A stretch of 64,000 nucleotides of DNA from Bacteroidota bacterium (GCA_016706595.1 JADJJH010000002.1:620001-684000); one strand, 5' to 3'; shown: positions 53,676-62,894, counted from the stretch's first letter. Numbers and translations are program-made. Notes: a model not told the origin generated them from the letters alone.

Positions 53676-55532
53676 ATGAATAACAAGCATACACCCAAAT
53701 TTACAGTTTTGGAAACTGTCATAGGTTTAGCTGTAAAGCCGCATAGTATGTACAATTCCAAAGGACTACATACCTACTTACTTGGATTGAAAAATCTAAA
53801 ACTCCGTGATTGTATTTGTTTTTTAAACGTAAGACTATCTTTTAGTATAGCTTTCTTGTGTTTATGTTTACAATCTTTGGCACAAAATCCGCTGTATATC
53901 CCAGATACTCTCCCTGGCCCTATTTACAATTTAGAAATGAAGCATGGACTTTACCAATTTATTCCAGGCACCTTAAGTGCTACTAAAGGCTTTAATGGAG
54001 ATATTTTAGGACCAACGCTCATTATGCAAGCCGGACAACAGGTATGTATGAATGTAACCAATCATATCGGCGAACAAAGTACTGTACACTGGCATGGTCT
54101 TCATGTACTTGCAGAAAATGATGGAGGCCCTCATACGGTTATTGATCCCAACACCACATGGTCGCCTTGTTTTAAGGTGATGAATAAAGCTGGAACCTAT
54201 TGGTATCATCCACATCTTCACGAGCTGACAAACAAGCATGTTACGCAAGGATTATCAGGATTGATGATTGTTCGCAGTGCCGAAGAATCTGCCTTAAATC
54301 TGCCTCGACAATATGGAATAGATGACTTCCCTTTAATTATCCAAACAAGAGCTATCAGTAGCAATGGCACTATCCAATTTGATATAAGCCCATCGACTAC
54401 AGTAAATAATTATGATACATACTTAACAGTAAATGCAGTAAAAGACGCTGCTTTGAACGTACCTGCACAATATGTTCGTTTCAGAATTTTAAATGGATCA
54501 AAGCAACGAGTTTTCAATTTGGGCCTTAGTAATAATGCTAATTTCTATCAGATAGGCAGCGACGGCGGTTTATTAGCTTCGAAATATTTAGTAAACAGAA
54601 TTAGATTAGCACCCGGCGAACGGGTTGAAATTGCTATTAGTTTTGCCTCATATTCGACCGGCACAAATCTTCAATTAATGAGTTATGGGAGCGAGTTACC
54701 CAATGGTACTTGGGGAGCTGCCAATGCGTTTAGTGAACCAAACACCACTGGTGGTACCTCTCTTAATCCAAGTTTTTATAGTGGTAATCCAATGAATGGA
54801 GCAGATTTTGATATCCTTAAATTCAATGTGGTGGCTCAAACCTCATCCCCTGTTCTGTCTATCCCTTCTTCGCTGGCAACTTTAAATCCGATTGCCGCCA
54901 CCGCCGCTACTGTTACACGCGATAAATATTTTTTTAATGTCTCCCCTGGCCCAAGAATCGGAGCTGTATCGACTGAGGGTGCAGCAGTAGCTTTTAATAT
55001 GAATACTATTGATGAACAAATTGATTTTAACAACATAGAAATTTGGAGATTGCATGGTTCATTCAACCAATACCATCCTTTTCATATTCATGATGTTCAA
55101 TTTTATGTTCTGGATAGAAAAGATTCGAACAACAATTACATACCACTTACAGCAAGTGAACAAGGCTTAAAGGATGTTATTTATGTTGGACCCAAAGAAA
55201 CTGTGCGTATCATCATGAAATTCAACGATTTCTGGAGTGATGTACCCTACATGTATCACTGCCATATTACACATCACGAAGACAGGGGCATGATGAAGCA
55301 ATTTATAGTAACACATAAGCTTTATGTTGATAAAAATTCATTAACTTTTCAATTAGGAACTGAAAGTAATCCATACTATACGGCCACGACCGCTTTGTCG
55401 GCGGCACAAGATGGCACCACCATTTATTTTAAAAGTAATGGCAATCATGAAGAAATAAGTCCGGGTAGTTCAATTTTAACCCAGAAGAAAGTAACATTGA
55501 AAGTTCTAAACGGAGATGTCATTATTAAGTAA
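53676..55532 (+). CDS. Multicopper oxidase (laccase/CotA-CueO-like)
   Basis: A 618-residue multicopper oxidase with all copper motifs: VHWHGLH and YWYHPHLHE in the first cupredoxin domain, YHPFHIHDVQFYV and YMYHCHITHHEDRGMM in the third (type 1 Cys, His and Met present). It oxidises phenols, metal ions or similar donors and reduces O2 to water. The signal-like helix lies unusually far in (about residues 50-70, ending SLAQ), so the true start may be downstream. About 75 residues after the last copper motif (KLYVDKNSLTFQLGTESNPY onward) are extra. The gene is 28 bases after the collagen-like gene and 8 before the next. Confidence 0.92.
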   Translation: MNNKHTPKFTVLETVIGLAVKPHSMYNSKGLHTYLLGLKNLKLRDCICFLNVRLSFSIAFLCLCLQSLAQNPLYIPDTLPGPIYNLEMKHGLYQFIPGTLSATKGFNGDILGPTLIMQAGQQVCMNVTNHIGEQSTVHWHGLHVLAENDGGPHTVIDPNTTWSPCFKVMNKAGTYWYHPHLHELTNKHVTQGLSGLMIVRSAEESALNLPRQYGIDDFPLIIQTRAISSNGTIQFDISPSTTVNNYDTYLTVNAVKDAALNVPAQYVRFRILNGSKQRVFNLGLSNNANFYQIGSDGGLLASKYLVNRIRLAPGERVEIAISFASYSTGTNLQLMSYGSELPNGTWGAANAFSEPNTTGGTSLNPSFYSGNPMNGADFDILKFNVVAQTSSPVLSIPSSLATLNPIAATAATVTRDKYFFNVSPGPRIGAVSTEGAAVAFNMNTIDEQIDFNNIEIWRLHGSFNQYHPFHIHDVQFYVLDRKDSNNNYIPLTASEQGLKDVIYVGPKETVRIIMKFNDFWSDVPYMYHCHITHHEDRGMMKQFIVTHKLYVDKNSLTFQLGTESNPYYTATTALSAAQDGTTIYFKSNGNHEEISPGSSILTQKKVTLKVLNGDVIIK

Positions 55533-55540
55533 ATAAGCCC

Positions 55541-56047
55541 ATGAAAAAAATAGCAATTTTTATACTTTTATTTTTCAATTTCATTTGTGATGCCCAGGTA
55601 AAGCCAATAAAGGTTTATGTATTTGTTGCTGAAGAATGCCCGATCTCTATTTTTATGTGTTCAAGTTTGAAAAATATTGCAGAGGTTTACTCCGATAAGG
55701 CCGATTTTATTCTAGTGTTTCCTTTGAAAACAAGCACCTTAAAAACTGCTAACAAATTTAAATCAAAAAATAAACTTCAACAGTTTGCTGTAAGAATGGA
55801 TAATCAGCAAACATTTACAAAACAAATGGGCGCAACAGTAACTCCTGAAGTCGTGATAGCTGATTCCCTTAATGAGGTTTTATATCGCGGAAGAATTAAT
55901 GATGCATATCTTGAGCCGGGAAAAAGACGGCATATCTATAATCACAACGATTTGGATAATGCCCTATCACTTATCACAAATGGAAAAGAAGTACCTAAGC
56001 CATGGAAGCAAGCCGTTGGATGTTATATAACTTTTAGCCGACACTGA
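55541..56047 (+). CDS. Exported thioredoxin-fold (redoxin-like) protein
   Basis: A 168-residue protein with a signal peptide (ending CDAQ) and a thioredoxin-like order: strand VYVFVAEECPISIFMCSSL, helix, strand FILVFPL, a cis-Pro strand ATVTPEVVIADSL and a C-terminal DLDNALSLITNGKEVPKPWK then VGCYITF. The active site reads ECPIS rather than CxxC; with Cys in the later VGCYI it fits the AhpC/TSA-like redoxins encoded beside c-type cytochromes. It lies in an operon with the multicopper oxidase and cytochrome-like gene (8- and 1-base gaps). Electron or copper delivery is possible but unproven. Confidence 0.75.
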   Translation: MKKIAIFILLFFNFICDAQVKPIKVYVFVAEECPISIFMCSSLKNIAEVYSDKADFILVFPLKTSTLKTANKFKSKNKLQQFAVRMDNQQTFTKQMGATVTPEVVIADSLNEVLYRGRINDAYLEPGKRRHIYNHNDLDNALSLITNGKEVPKPWKQAVGCYITFSRH

Positions 56048-56048
56048 T

Positions 56049-57299
56049 ATGCACAAGGTGAATAGCCTCATAATATTTTTTTTTCTGATTCGATTAACCG
56101 GCTTCTCACAAGCAATTGATTATTACAAGATTATAAACCCCATTTTGCAATCCCACTGTATGCCGTGCCACAGTGTTGGAAATATTGGTGCCATGCCATT
56201 AACTACATACAAAGAAGTGAGTGCCTACGGAAGAATGATTGCTCATGTTACACAGTCTAAAATAATGCCACCGTGGAAAGATGATCCTCAATTTGCCTCA
56301 ATCAAGCACAATAATAAATTAAATGAACATGAAATCGCTTTAATAAAACAGTGGGTTGATAGTGGCATGGCAAAAGGTCAACTCATTAAAAATAAAGGAT
56401 TGACACCTCCTGAAAAAAATCCTACGATTACAAAACCGGATCTAGTGTATGCAATGTCACAACCCTATCATCAAATAGGTGATTACAACCACCGAAATAT
56501 GGTCTTTGTAATCCCAACTAAATTATCTGAAGATGTATTTGCTGACGAGATTGAGTTTGTTCCCGGCAATAAAAAAATTGTAAAATCCTGTACCATATCC
56601 ATTGATACCGGTGATTCTTCTACACTCTTCGATAGTTATGACTTGAATTATGGCTACAGAAGTTTTTCTGCCCTTTCATTTATACCTCATCAATATGCTT
56701 GGTACCAATGGAATGCAGACTCAAAAACTATTTTTAAATCTGATACCTATGTAAAGAAAATCCCTGCCGGAAGTAAATTATTATTTCATATTACTTATGT
56801 TGCTTCAACAAGTATCCAAAAAGATTCTTCCTATGTTAAAATTCATTTATCACAAAATATGTCGGGTAAAAAGGAGATCAATTCTCAGGTTTTATTCAAC
56901 CAAGCGAATATCACGAATGGACCATTTATAATTAAAGTAGATGAGCAGAAAAAATTTTATGCCAAAGTCAAACTTGACCATGCAATAGAAATTCAAAGTA
57001 TAATGCCTATGGGGCAATATGCCTGCAGTAGTTGGGAGTTTTATGCAATAGATAGCATTAGTAGAAACCGGATTAATATTTTAAGTATTCCAAAATGGGA
57101 TGCTAATTGGAAAAAAAAGTATGAATTGCAAAAAACTTTGCAGTTATCTAAAGGAAGTGAAATTTTCGCAATCGCTACATATGATAATTCAGATGAAAAT
57201 ATTAACTTAATTATTCTACCTCCGCAAAAAATAAAATATGGAGAAGGCAGCAGGGATGAATTATTTTTAGTGGTTTATGATTTCGTAAATTATGAATAA
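56049..57299 (+). CDS. Exported c-type-haem protein with degenerate Cu-monooxygenase-like C-terminus
   Basis: A 416-residue protein starting one base after the redoxin stop, with a signal peptide (ending GFSQA). Residues about 25-115 form a cytochrome-c-like domain with haem motif CMPCH and distal MPPWKDDPQF. The rest resembles the type II copper monooxygenase-like region found in similar proteins (RNMVFVIPTKLSEDVFADEI, KKIPAGSKLLFHITYVAS, EIFAIATYDNSDENINL), but where such proteins carry PHMHLRG this has MPMGQYACSSWEF, with no His-X-His. The copper site is thus probably lost or changed; haem binding should remain. Confidence 0.72.
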   Translation: MHKVNSLIIFFFLIRLTGFSQAIDYYKIINPILQSHCMPCHSVGNIGAMPLTTYKEVSAYGRMIAHVTQSKIMPPWKDDPQFASIKHNNKLNEHEIALIKQWVDSGMAKGQLIKNKGLTPPEKNPTITKPDLVYAMSQPYHQIGDYNHRNMVFVIPTKLSEDVFADEIEFVPGNKKIVKSCTISIDTGDSSTLFDSYDLNYGYRSFSALSFIPHQYAWYQWNADSKTIFKSDTYVKKIPAGSKLLFHITYVASTSIQKDSSYVKIHLSQNMSGKKEINSQVLFNQANITNGPFIIKVDEQKKFYAKVKLDHAIEIQSIMPMGQYACSSWEFYAIDSISRNRINILSIPKWDANWKKKYELQKTLQLSKGSEIFAIATYDNSDENINLIILPPQKIKYGEGSRDELFLVVYDFVNYE

Positions 57300-57491
57300 A
57301 TTAATTAAGGATTAATTAGAGCGATTCGTGATTCATTCTCACTCTGTTTCTCGCACTTCTGAGAAATCAATCTTTAAACTGCCTTACTCGCGCAAAATTT
57401 CCCTCGCATCATTTCAAATTTCCATGAATTCATTTCATAAATAATCGGCGCCTACACCTTCATTTCAAGCGCTTTAAACTACTTTTGCCCA

Positions 57492-58721
57492 ATGGAAACC
57501 TTATTACAAACGTTAACCGATCAATTCATCGAGCGCGAAGAAAAATATAATGCACATAATTATCACCCCTTGCCGGTTGTTCTTGAAAAAGGCGAGGGCG
57601 TTTTTGTTTGGGATGTAGAAGGCAAAAAGTACTTCGATTTTTTAAGTGGGTACTCTGCAATTAACCAAGGTCATTGTCACCCTAAAATTATAGATGCTTT
57701 AATTGGACAGGCTCAAAAACTTACGCTTACCTCACGAGCTTTTCATAGTAATTTGTTAGGAGAATATGCCGAGTATATCACTAGATTTTTTGGTTACGAT
57801 AAAGTTTTACCTATGAATACCGGTGTTGAAGCGGTTGAAACGGCTATTAAATTGGCGAGGAAATGGGGCTATGTGAATAAAGGCATACAAGAAAATAAAG
57901 CGGTGATTTTAGTGTGCTCTGAAAACTTTCATGGTCGAACTGTGAATGTAATCTCATTTAGCACCGACGATAGTTCTAAAAATGGATTTGGACCGTTTAA
58001 TGAAGGTTATAAAACCATACATTATAATGATATTCATGCTTTAGCCGATGCATTAAAAGACAAAAATGTATGCGGATTTTTAGTTGAACCCATTCAAGGT
58101 GAAGCGGGTGTAGTTGTGCCTGATGCCGGTTATTTAAAAACTTGCTATGAAATGTGCAAGGCGGCAAATGTTTTATTTATTGCCGATGAAATTCAAACCG
58201 GCTTGGCGCGTACCGGAAAAATGTTAGCCTGCGATCATGAAGATGTGAAACCCGATATTTTAATTTTAGGAAAAGCTTTAAGTGGTGGAACCTTGCCCAT
58301 TAGTGCCGTGCTTTGTAGCGATGAAATTATGTTGAATATTAAACCCGGCGAACATGGTTCAACCTATGGCGGCAACCCATTAGCTTGTAAAGTAGCTATG
58401 GTGTCTTTACAAGTTTTGAAAGATGAACACATGTGCGAAAATGCAGAAACCTTAGGTCAGTATTTCCGTGAAAGATTAACGGCATTGCAAAGTCCGTTTA
58501 TTGGATTGGTTAGAGGAAAAGGATTGTTGAATGCGATTATAATTAAACACCCAAAAAAAGAAGCAGCTTGGGATTTATGTATTGAAATGATGCATAACGG
58601 ATTAATTGCAAAACCAACACATGGCGATAAAATTAGATTTGCACCTCCGCTGGTCATTACCAAATCGCAAATTGATGAATGTGTTACTATCATTTCAAAA
58701 AGCTTACAAATTCTTGCTTAG
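57492..58721 (+). CDS. rocD: Ornithine aminotransferase
   Basis: A 409-residue fold-type I PLP enzyme. AHNYHPLPVVLEKGEGVFVW, MNTGVEAVETAIKLARKWGY, FHGRT, FIADEIQTGLARTGKM, the PLP lysine in LILGKALSGG and GEHGSTYGGNPLACKVA are those of ornithine aminotransferase, which converts ornithine to glutamate semialdehyde. The ATG is only four bases after a TACTTTTG (57480-57487), so either the message is leaderless or that match is fortuitous. The next gene follows by 21 bases. Confidence 0.94.
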   Translation: METLLQTLTDQFIEREEKYNAHNYHPLPVVLEKGEGVFVWDVEGKKYFDFLSGYSAINQGHCHPKIIDALIGQAQKLTLTSRAFHSNLLGEYAEYITRFFGYDKVLPMNTGVEAVETAIKLARKWGYVNKGIQENKAVILVCSENFHGRTVNVISFSTDDSSKNGFGPFNEGYKTIHYNDIHALADALKDKNVCGFLVEPIQGEAGVVVPDAGYLKTCYEMCKAANVLFIADEIQTGLARTGKMLACDHEDVKPDILILGKALSGGTLPISAVLCSDEIMLNIKPGEHGSTYGGNPLACKVAMVSLQVLKDEHMCENAETLGQYFRERLTALQSPFIGLVRGKGLLNAIIIKHPKKEAAWDLCIEMMHNGLIAKPTHGDKIRFAPPLVITKSQIDECVTIISKSLQILA

Positions 58722-58742
58722 GCATATAGAAAATAGCTTGGT

Positions 58743-59630
58743 ATGAAAGTATGTGGTTTTACGTTTATAAAGGATGCAATCAAATACGATTATCCTATTT
58801 CAGAAGCCATCTTATCTATACTGCCTATTTGTGATGAGTTTATAGTGGCGGTTGGTAAATCGAGCGATGAAACCTTAGCTTTAATTCAAAGTATTGCTCC
58901 CGAAAAAATAAAAATTATTGAAACCATTTGGGACGAAACCCAACGTGAAGGAGGAAGGGTATTGGCGGTAGAAACCGATAAAGCATTTGCTGCTATTTCG
59001 GAGGATGTTGATTGGGCTTTTTATATTCAGGGAGATGAAGTAGTGCATGAAAAATATCTTCCGGTAATAAAAGAAGCCATGTTGAAGTATCGAGATGATG
59101 ATAGGGTAGATGGGTTGTTATTTCATTACCTGCATTTTTATGGTTCGTATGATTATATCGCAACCGCTTCTAATTTTTATAAAAAGGAAATTAGGGTTGT
59201 AAAACGAAAGCAAGCTGTTTACTCATATCGCGATGCGCAAGGTTTTAGAAAAGGCCAAGATGAAAAATTGCGGGTAAAACAAATTGAAGCTTTTATTTAT
59301 CATTATGGATGGGTAAAGCAACCCAAGGCAATGCAAGCCAAGCAAGAAAATTTTCATAAGTATTGGCACGACGACCAATGGGTTGAAAAGCATGTCGCTA
59401 AAGCCGATGAATTTGATTATTCAACTATCAGCAGTTTAGCGAGGTTTGAGGGTACCCATCCGCAAGTAATGCAACAACGAATTGATAAAATAAATTGGCG
59501 CTTCGATTACGATATGTCGTACAATAAATTTTCGTTGAAGGATCAATTTAAGAAAATGATGTACTTGCTTTTTAAGGTAGATTTGAATTATAAAATTGTT
59601 TTCTCTCTGCAACACCTCGCCCATGGTTGA
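58743..59630 (+). CDS. Glycosyltransferase, family 2-like
   Basis: A 295-residue protein with a GT-A-like N-terminal half: TFIKDAIKYDYPISEAILSI, EFIVAVGKSSDETLALIQSI, and DWAFYIQGDEVVHEKYLPVI, where the GDE takes the place of the metal-binding DxD. The second half contains RVVKRKQAVYSYRDAQGFRK and HYGWVKQPKAM, as in Bacteroidota glycosyltransferases. There is no membrane helix. It lies just after rocD, but the functions are not obviously linked. Acceptor unknown. Confidence 0.75.
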   Translation: MKVCGFTFIKDAIKYDYPISEAILSILPICDEFIVAVGKSSDETLALIQSIAPEKIKIIETIWDETQREGGRVLAVETDKAFAAISEDVDWAFYIQGDEVVHEKYLPVIKEAMLKYRDDDRVDGLLFHYLHFYGSYDYIATASNFYKKEIRVVKRKQAVYSYRDAQGFRKGQDEKLRVKQIEAFIYHYGWVKQPKAMQAKQENFHKYWHDDQWVEKHVAKADEFDYSTISSLARFEGTHPQVMQQRIDKINWRFDYDMSYNKFSLKDQFKKMMYLLFKVDLNYKIVFSLQHLAHG

Positions 59631-59645
59631 AAGATAAACTCTCTG

Positions 59646-60869
59646 CTAATTTTTTTCTGCAATATCCTTCGCCGCAATATACCCACTCGTCCAGGCATTT
59701 TGAAAATTAAAGCCTCCGGTAATGCCATCTACATCTAAAATTTCGCCACCAAAATAAAGACCTTCAACCAGTTTGCTTTGCATAGTATGTGCATCTACTT
59801 CAGTTAATGAAATTCCTCCGCAACTTACAAATTCTTCTTTAAAAGTGGTTTTGCCTTCTACATCTATGGCATAAGTAGTTAGCTCGTGTATCAATTTATT
59901 TTGCAACTTCGCCGCTAGCTCACTCCATTTAGTTTCTACATCTATTTCGCATACTTGCAATAAAAATTCCCATAGTCGTTTGGGTATGTCAAATGGGTTT
60001 TTAGTGCCCATAGTATAAGCTCCCAATTTGTTTCTCATTTCGTTCCAACGTGCTCTAATATCACTTTCGGGTTTGCCTAACCAATTTACAATTACGGTAA
60101 ACTTATATTGCTTATCATATAATTCTCGTGCGCCCCAAGCCGATAATTTAAGTATGGCTGGTCCGCTTAAACCCCAATGGGTAATCATTACCGGACCTTC
60201 TTCTTCGAGTTTGGTGCTTGCAATTTTTACGATAGCATAATGTACCGAAACGCCCATCAACTCATTCAATGCCGAGCCGGGTGTATTAAATGTAAACAAG
60301 GATGGAATGGGCGGAACGATGCTATGTTTAAATTTACCCTGCCAATTGTATTGCTCCAGCTTTTGATATCCGCCTGCGGCAATAAAAACATAATCGGCTA
60401 ATAATTGATCTCCATTTTTTAAGGCAACGGTAAACTCATTTTTTACTTTATATACATCAACAACTTCTGCGTTTAGTTTTACTTGTACATTCAATTCATT
60501 GGCCTTATTCAATAAACAATCAATAATGGTTTGCGAAGTATTACTAGCCGGAAACATTCTTCCATCGGGTTCGGTTTTTAATTCAATGCCTCTTTCTTTA
60601 AACCAAGTAACGGTATCTTTTGTTGAGAATTGTTGAAAGGCTTTTTTTAAGAAGGTTTTTCCGCGTGGATATTTTTGCAACAATTCTGAATTCATGGTAC
60701 AGGCATTGGTTACATTACATCTGCCACCGCCACTTACTTTTACTTTTTGTAATACCTTTAAATGCTTTTCAAGCAAAATAATTTGCAACGAAGGGTTTTG
60801 TTCGGCCGCATTAATGGCACAAAAAAATCCGGCTGCACCACCTCCAATAATCACTAATTTTTTTGCCAC
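59646..60869 (-). CDS. HI0933/YhiN-family FAD-dependent oxidoreductase
   Basis: A 407-residue flavoprotein with N-terminal FAD-binding GGGAAGFFCAINAAEQ, KVSGGGRCNVTNA, PDGRMFPASNTSQTIIDCLL, MITHWGLSGPAILKLSAWGA and the C-terminal GLYFGGEILDVDGITGGFNF-QNAWTSG motif, all typical of the HI0933-like (BaiN/RdsA) family. Known members reduce C=C bonds or act as tRNA-modification-related oxidoreductases; the substrate here is unknown. Convergent with the glycosyltransferase gene (16 bases) and 27 bases downstream of the paaE-like gene. Confidence 0.88.
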   Translation of the reverse strand: MAKKLVIIGGGAAGFFCAINAAEQNPSLQIILLEKHLKVLQKVKVSGGGRCNVTNACTMNSELLQKYPRGKTFLKKAFQQFSTKDTVTWFKERGIELKTEPDGRMFPASNTSQTIIDCLLNKANELNVQVKLNAEVVDVYKVKNEFTVALKNGDQLLADYVFIAAGGYQKLEQYNWQGKFKHSIVPPIPSLFTFNTPGSALNELMGVSVHYAIVKIASTKLEEEGPVMITHWGLSGPAILKLSAWGARELYDKQYKFTVIVNWLGKPESDIRARWNEMRNKLGAYTMGTKNPFDIPKRLWEFLLQVCEIDVETKWSELAAKLQNKLIHELTTYAIDVEGKTTFKEEFVSCGGISLTEVDAHTMQSKLVEGLYFGGEILDVDGITGGFNFQNAWTSGYIAAKDIAEKN

Positions 60870-60896
60870 TGTATTTAATAAATAGTTGAGTTTATC

Positions 60897-61979
60897 TTAT
60901 CTCACATCAAAGTCGATAAACACTTTTTCGGTTTTCGGGTGGGCCTGACAAGTAAGTACATAACCTTGTGCAACTTCCTCTTTTTCTAATGCATAATTCA
61001 CTTCCATATCTACTTCACCTTCCATTACCTTAGCTCGGCAAGTACAGCACACACCGCCTTTGCATGCATAAGGCAAATCGGCGCCGCTTTTTAAGGCAGC
61101 ATCTAAAATAGAATCGCCACCGTAAGCTAATTTAATATCATAAGTTCGGTCGTCTACTTTAATGGTTACTGTACACATTTGTTCTGTATCCTGCGTATGC
61201 GTTGCTTTCCAGTCGGCTTGTTTAGTTTGTATGCCGGTGCTAAATAATTCAAAATGAATATGTGTTTCTTCAACACCTTGATTCAGTAAGTAATCTTTCA
61301 CACCCATAATCATATCTTCCGGTCCGCACAAAAAGTACTGATCAATATTTTTCGCATGCAACAAATTAGCAAATAGCTGTTCGCATTTCTCGGCATTAAT
61401 TCTGCCATTATTAATTTCGGTTTCAAGCTTTTCTCTACTTAAAATATGAACCACTTGCAGGCGGCCCATAAATTTATTTTTAAGTGCTTCTATCTCTTCT
61501 TTAAAAATAATGGATTGCAAATTTTTATTGCCATAAATTAAAGTAAACGTGCTGTTTAACTCAGTGGCCAAAATGGTTTTCATTAAACTTAACATCGGTG
61601 TAATGCCACTACCGGCTGCAAATGCCATATAATTCTTTCCTGCTTTCGGGGTAAGTTGAGTGGTAAATTTCCCCATGGGGTCCATTACTTCTAATACATC
61701 ACCTTCCTTTAATTGTGTATTTGCATACGTCGAAAACAAACCGCCTTCAACTTGTTTAATGGCTACACGAAAATCATTTTCAAGCGGACTGCTACAAAGC
61801 GAATAGGAACGTCGCAGCTCTTCGCCATTCATGTGGGTTTTAATGGTGATGTATTGCCCGGCTTGATACCGAAAGTTTTCTTTTAACTCATCAGGAATTG
61901 AAAAGGCTACCGAAACGCATTCAGGTGTTTCTTGACGAATATCGGAAACGGTAAGCGGATGAAAATGAGGTACTGACAT
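60897..61979 (-). CDS. PaaE-type ferredoxin-NAD(P)H oxidoreductase
   Basis: A 360-residue reductase: FAD domain with RRSYSLCSSPLENDFRVAIK, NAD(P) domain with FAAGSGITPMLSLMKTILA and YFLCGPEDMIMGVKDYLLNQ, and a C-terminal plant-type [2Fe-2S] domain with CKGGVCCTCRAKV and LTCQ. This order is that of PaaE, the reductase of phenylacetyl-CoA epoxidase, but no paaABCD genes are nearby, so it may serve another oxygenase or desaturase. A consensus-like promoter is directly upstream. Confidence 0.88.
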   Translation of the reverse strand: MSVPHFHPLTVSDIRQETPECVSVAFSIPDELKENFRYQAGQYITIKTHMNGEELRRSYSLCSSPLENDFRVAIKQVEGGLFSTYANTQLKEGDVLEVMDPMGKFTTQLTPKAGKNYMAFAAGSGITPMLSLMKTILATELNSTFTLIYGNKNLQSIIFKEEIEALKNKFMGRLQVVHILSREKLETEINNGRINAEKCEQLFANLLHAKNIDQYFLCGPEDMIMGVKDYLLNQGVEETHIHFELFSTGIQTKQADWKATHTQDTEQMCTVTIKVDDRTYDIKLAYGGDSILDAALKSGADLPYACKGGVCCTCRAKVMEGEVDMEVNYALEKEEVAQGYVLTCQAHPKTEKVFIDFDVR

Positions 61980-62011
61980 GCTGAATTATTATGTTTACAT
62001 TCTGAATGGCG

Positions 62012-62043
62012 CAAATATAGTAAACGATTCGTCTAACTTTCAA
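62012..62043 (-). promoter_or_regulatory. Promoter of the paaE-like gene
   Basis: On the minus strand TTG (62041-62043), 21 bases, then TATATTTG (62012-62019), an exact -7 match. The predicted leader is about 25 bases. The TTG overlaps the 3' end of the transporter gene upstream. Confidence 0.5.
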
Positions 62044-62806
62044 TTGCCGACTTCTTCATTTCAGAAGCAAGATCAGCACCAAGGTATTTTTCAATGGCAA
62101 AGTGTACAAAATATATGACTGGAGTAATCACTATAGCTATCAAAAATTTATACGAATAGCCCACTAAGGCAATGGCTAAAACCTTCGGAAAACTCCAACC
62201 CTGACCAATTTTAAACGCGATAAAAATAACGATCAAACTATCAATTAATTGCGAAACTAAAGTTGAACCCGTTGCACGTAACCAAATCTTTTTTTCGCCG
62301 GTGATCAATTTTATTTTATGGAAAATCGTGACGTCTAATATTTGTCCGATTAAGAATGCAACTATCGATCCCATTATAATCCACATGCCTTGTCCGAATA
62401 TTTGTGCATACGCAACTTGTGTATCCGGAATTCCCTTATCGGCATTTACTCCTGGCCACCAATCGGCAGGAGCCAAATGAATCGCCCCATACGCTGCGAT
62501 AAATGAAAATGAAATTAAAGCAACCGTTAGATATGAAAGAAAGCGAACACCACGAACGCCATAGTATTCATTAATAATATCGGTCATAATAAATACCACA
62601 GGCCATAATAAAACACCGGCGGTTAAATTAAATGAAAGACCCGTTTCGCCAAACAATGAAAATGTAATCGGGTCAATACCTAGCGTGTGTTCGAGTGAAA
62701 AAATTTTACCACCAATAAATTCAGCAACCAAGGCGTTGGTTATAAATACACCCGCAAGTATAATATACAACACGGTTGATTTGTCTTTTAAAATTTGATG
62801 TATCAT
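62033..62806 (-). CDS. Queuosine-precursor transporter (VUT/YhhQ family)
   Basis: A 257-residue membrane protein with about six helices and family motifs LLWPVVFIMTDIINEYYGVR, QIFGQGMWIIMGSIVAFLIG, RATGSTLVSQLIDSLIVIFI and a C-terminal YSYKFLIAIVITPVIYFVHF. YhhQ-type proteins import queuosine precursors (preQ0/preQ1) used to modify tRNA. The usual length of about 220-250 is slightly exceeded by an extra periplasmic loop (LAPADWWPGVNADKGIPDTQ). A TAGATTTG (62835-62842) -7 match lies upstream; no preQ1 riboswitch was recognised. Confidence 0.88.
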   Translation of the reverse strand: MIHQILKDKSTVLYIILAGVFITNALVAEFIGGKIFSLEHTLGIDPITFSLFGETGLSFNLTAGVLLWPVVFIMTDIINEYYGVRGVRFLSYLTVALISFSFIAAYGAIHLAPADWWPGVNADKGIPDTQVAYAQIFGQGMWIIMGSIVAFLIGQILDVTIFHKIKLITGEKKIWLRATGSTLVSQLIDSLIVIFIAFKIGQGWSFPKVLAIALVGYSYKFLIAIVITPVIYFVHFAIEKYLGADLASEMKKSAIES

Positions 62807-62894
62807 GAATTAAGAGGATGTTTTTTATTATAAACAAATCTAAATTAATGGCATGATTTAAATTTATTATTTGTGTCAATTGTTTTATCGTATT

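Noticed and set aside
62807..62894. preQ1 riboswitch ahead of the queuosine-precursor transporter
   Set aside because: The leader is short and AT-rich; no preQ1 aptamer hairpin with an A-rich tail could be recognised.
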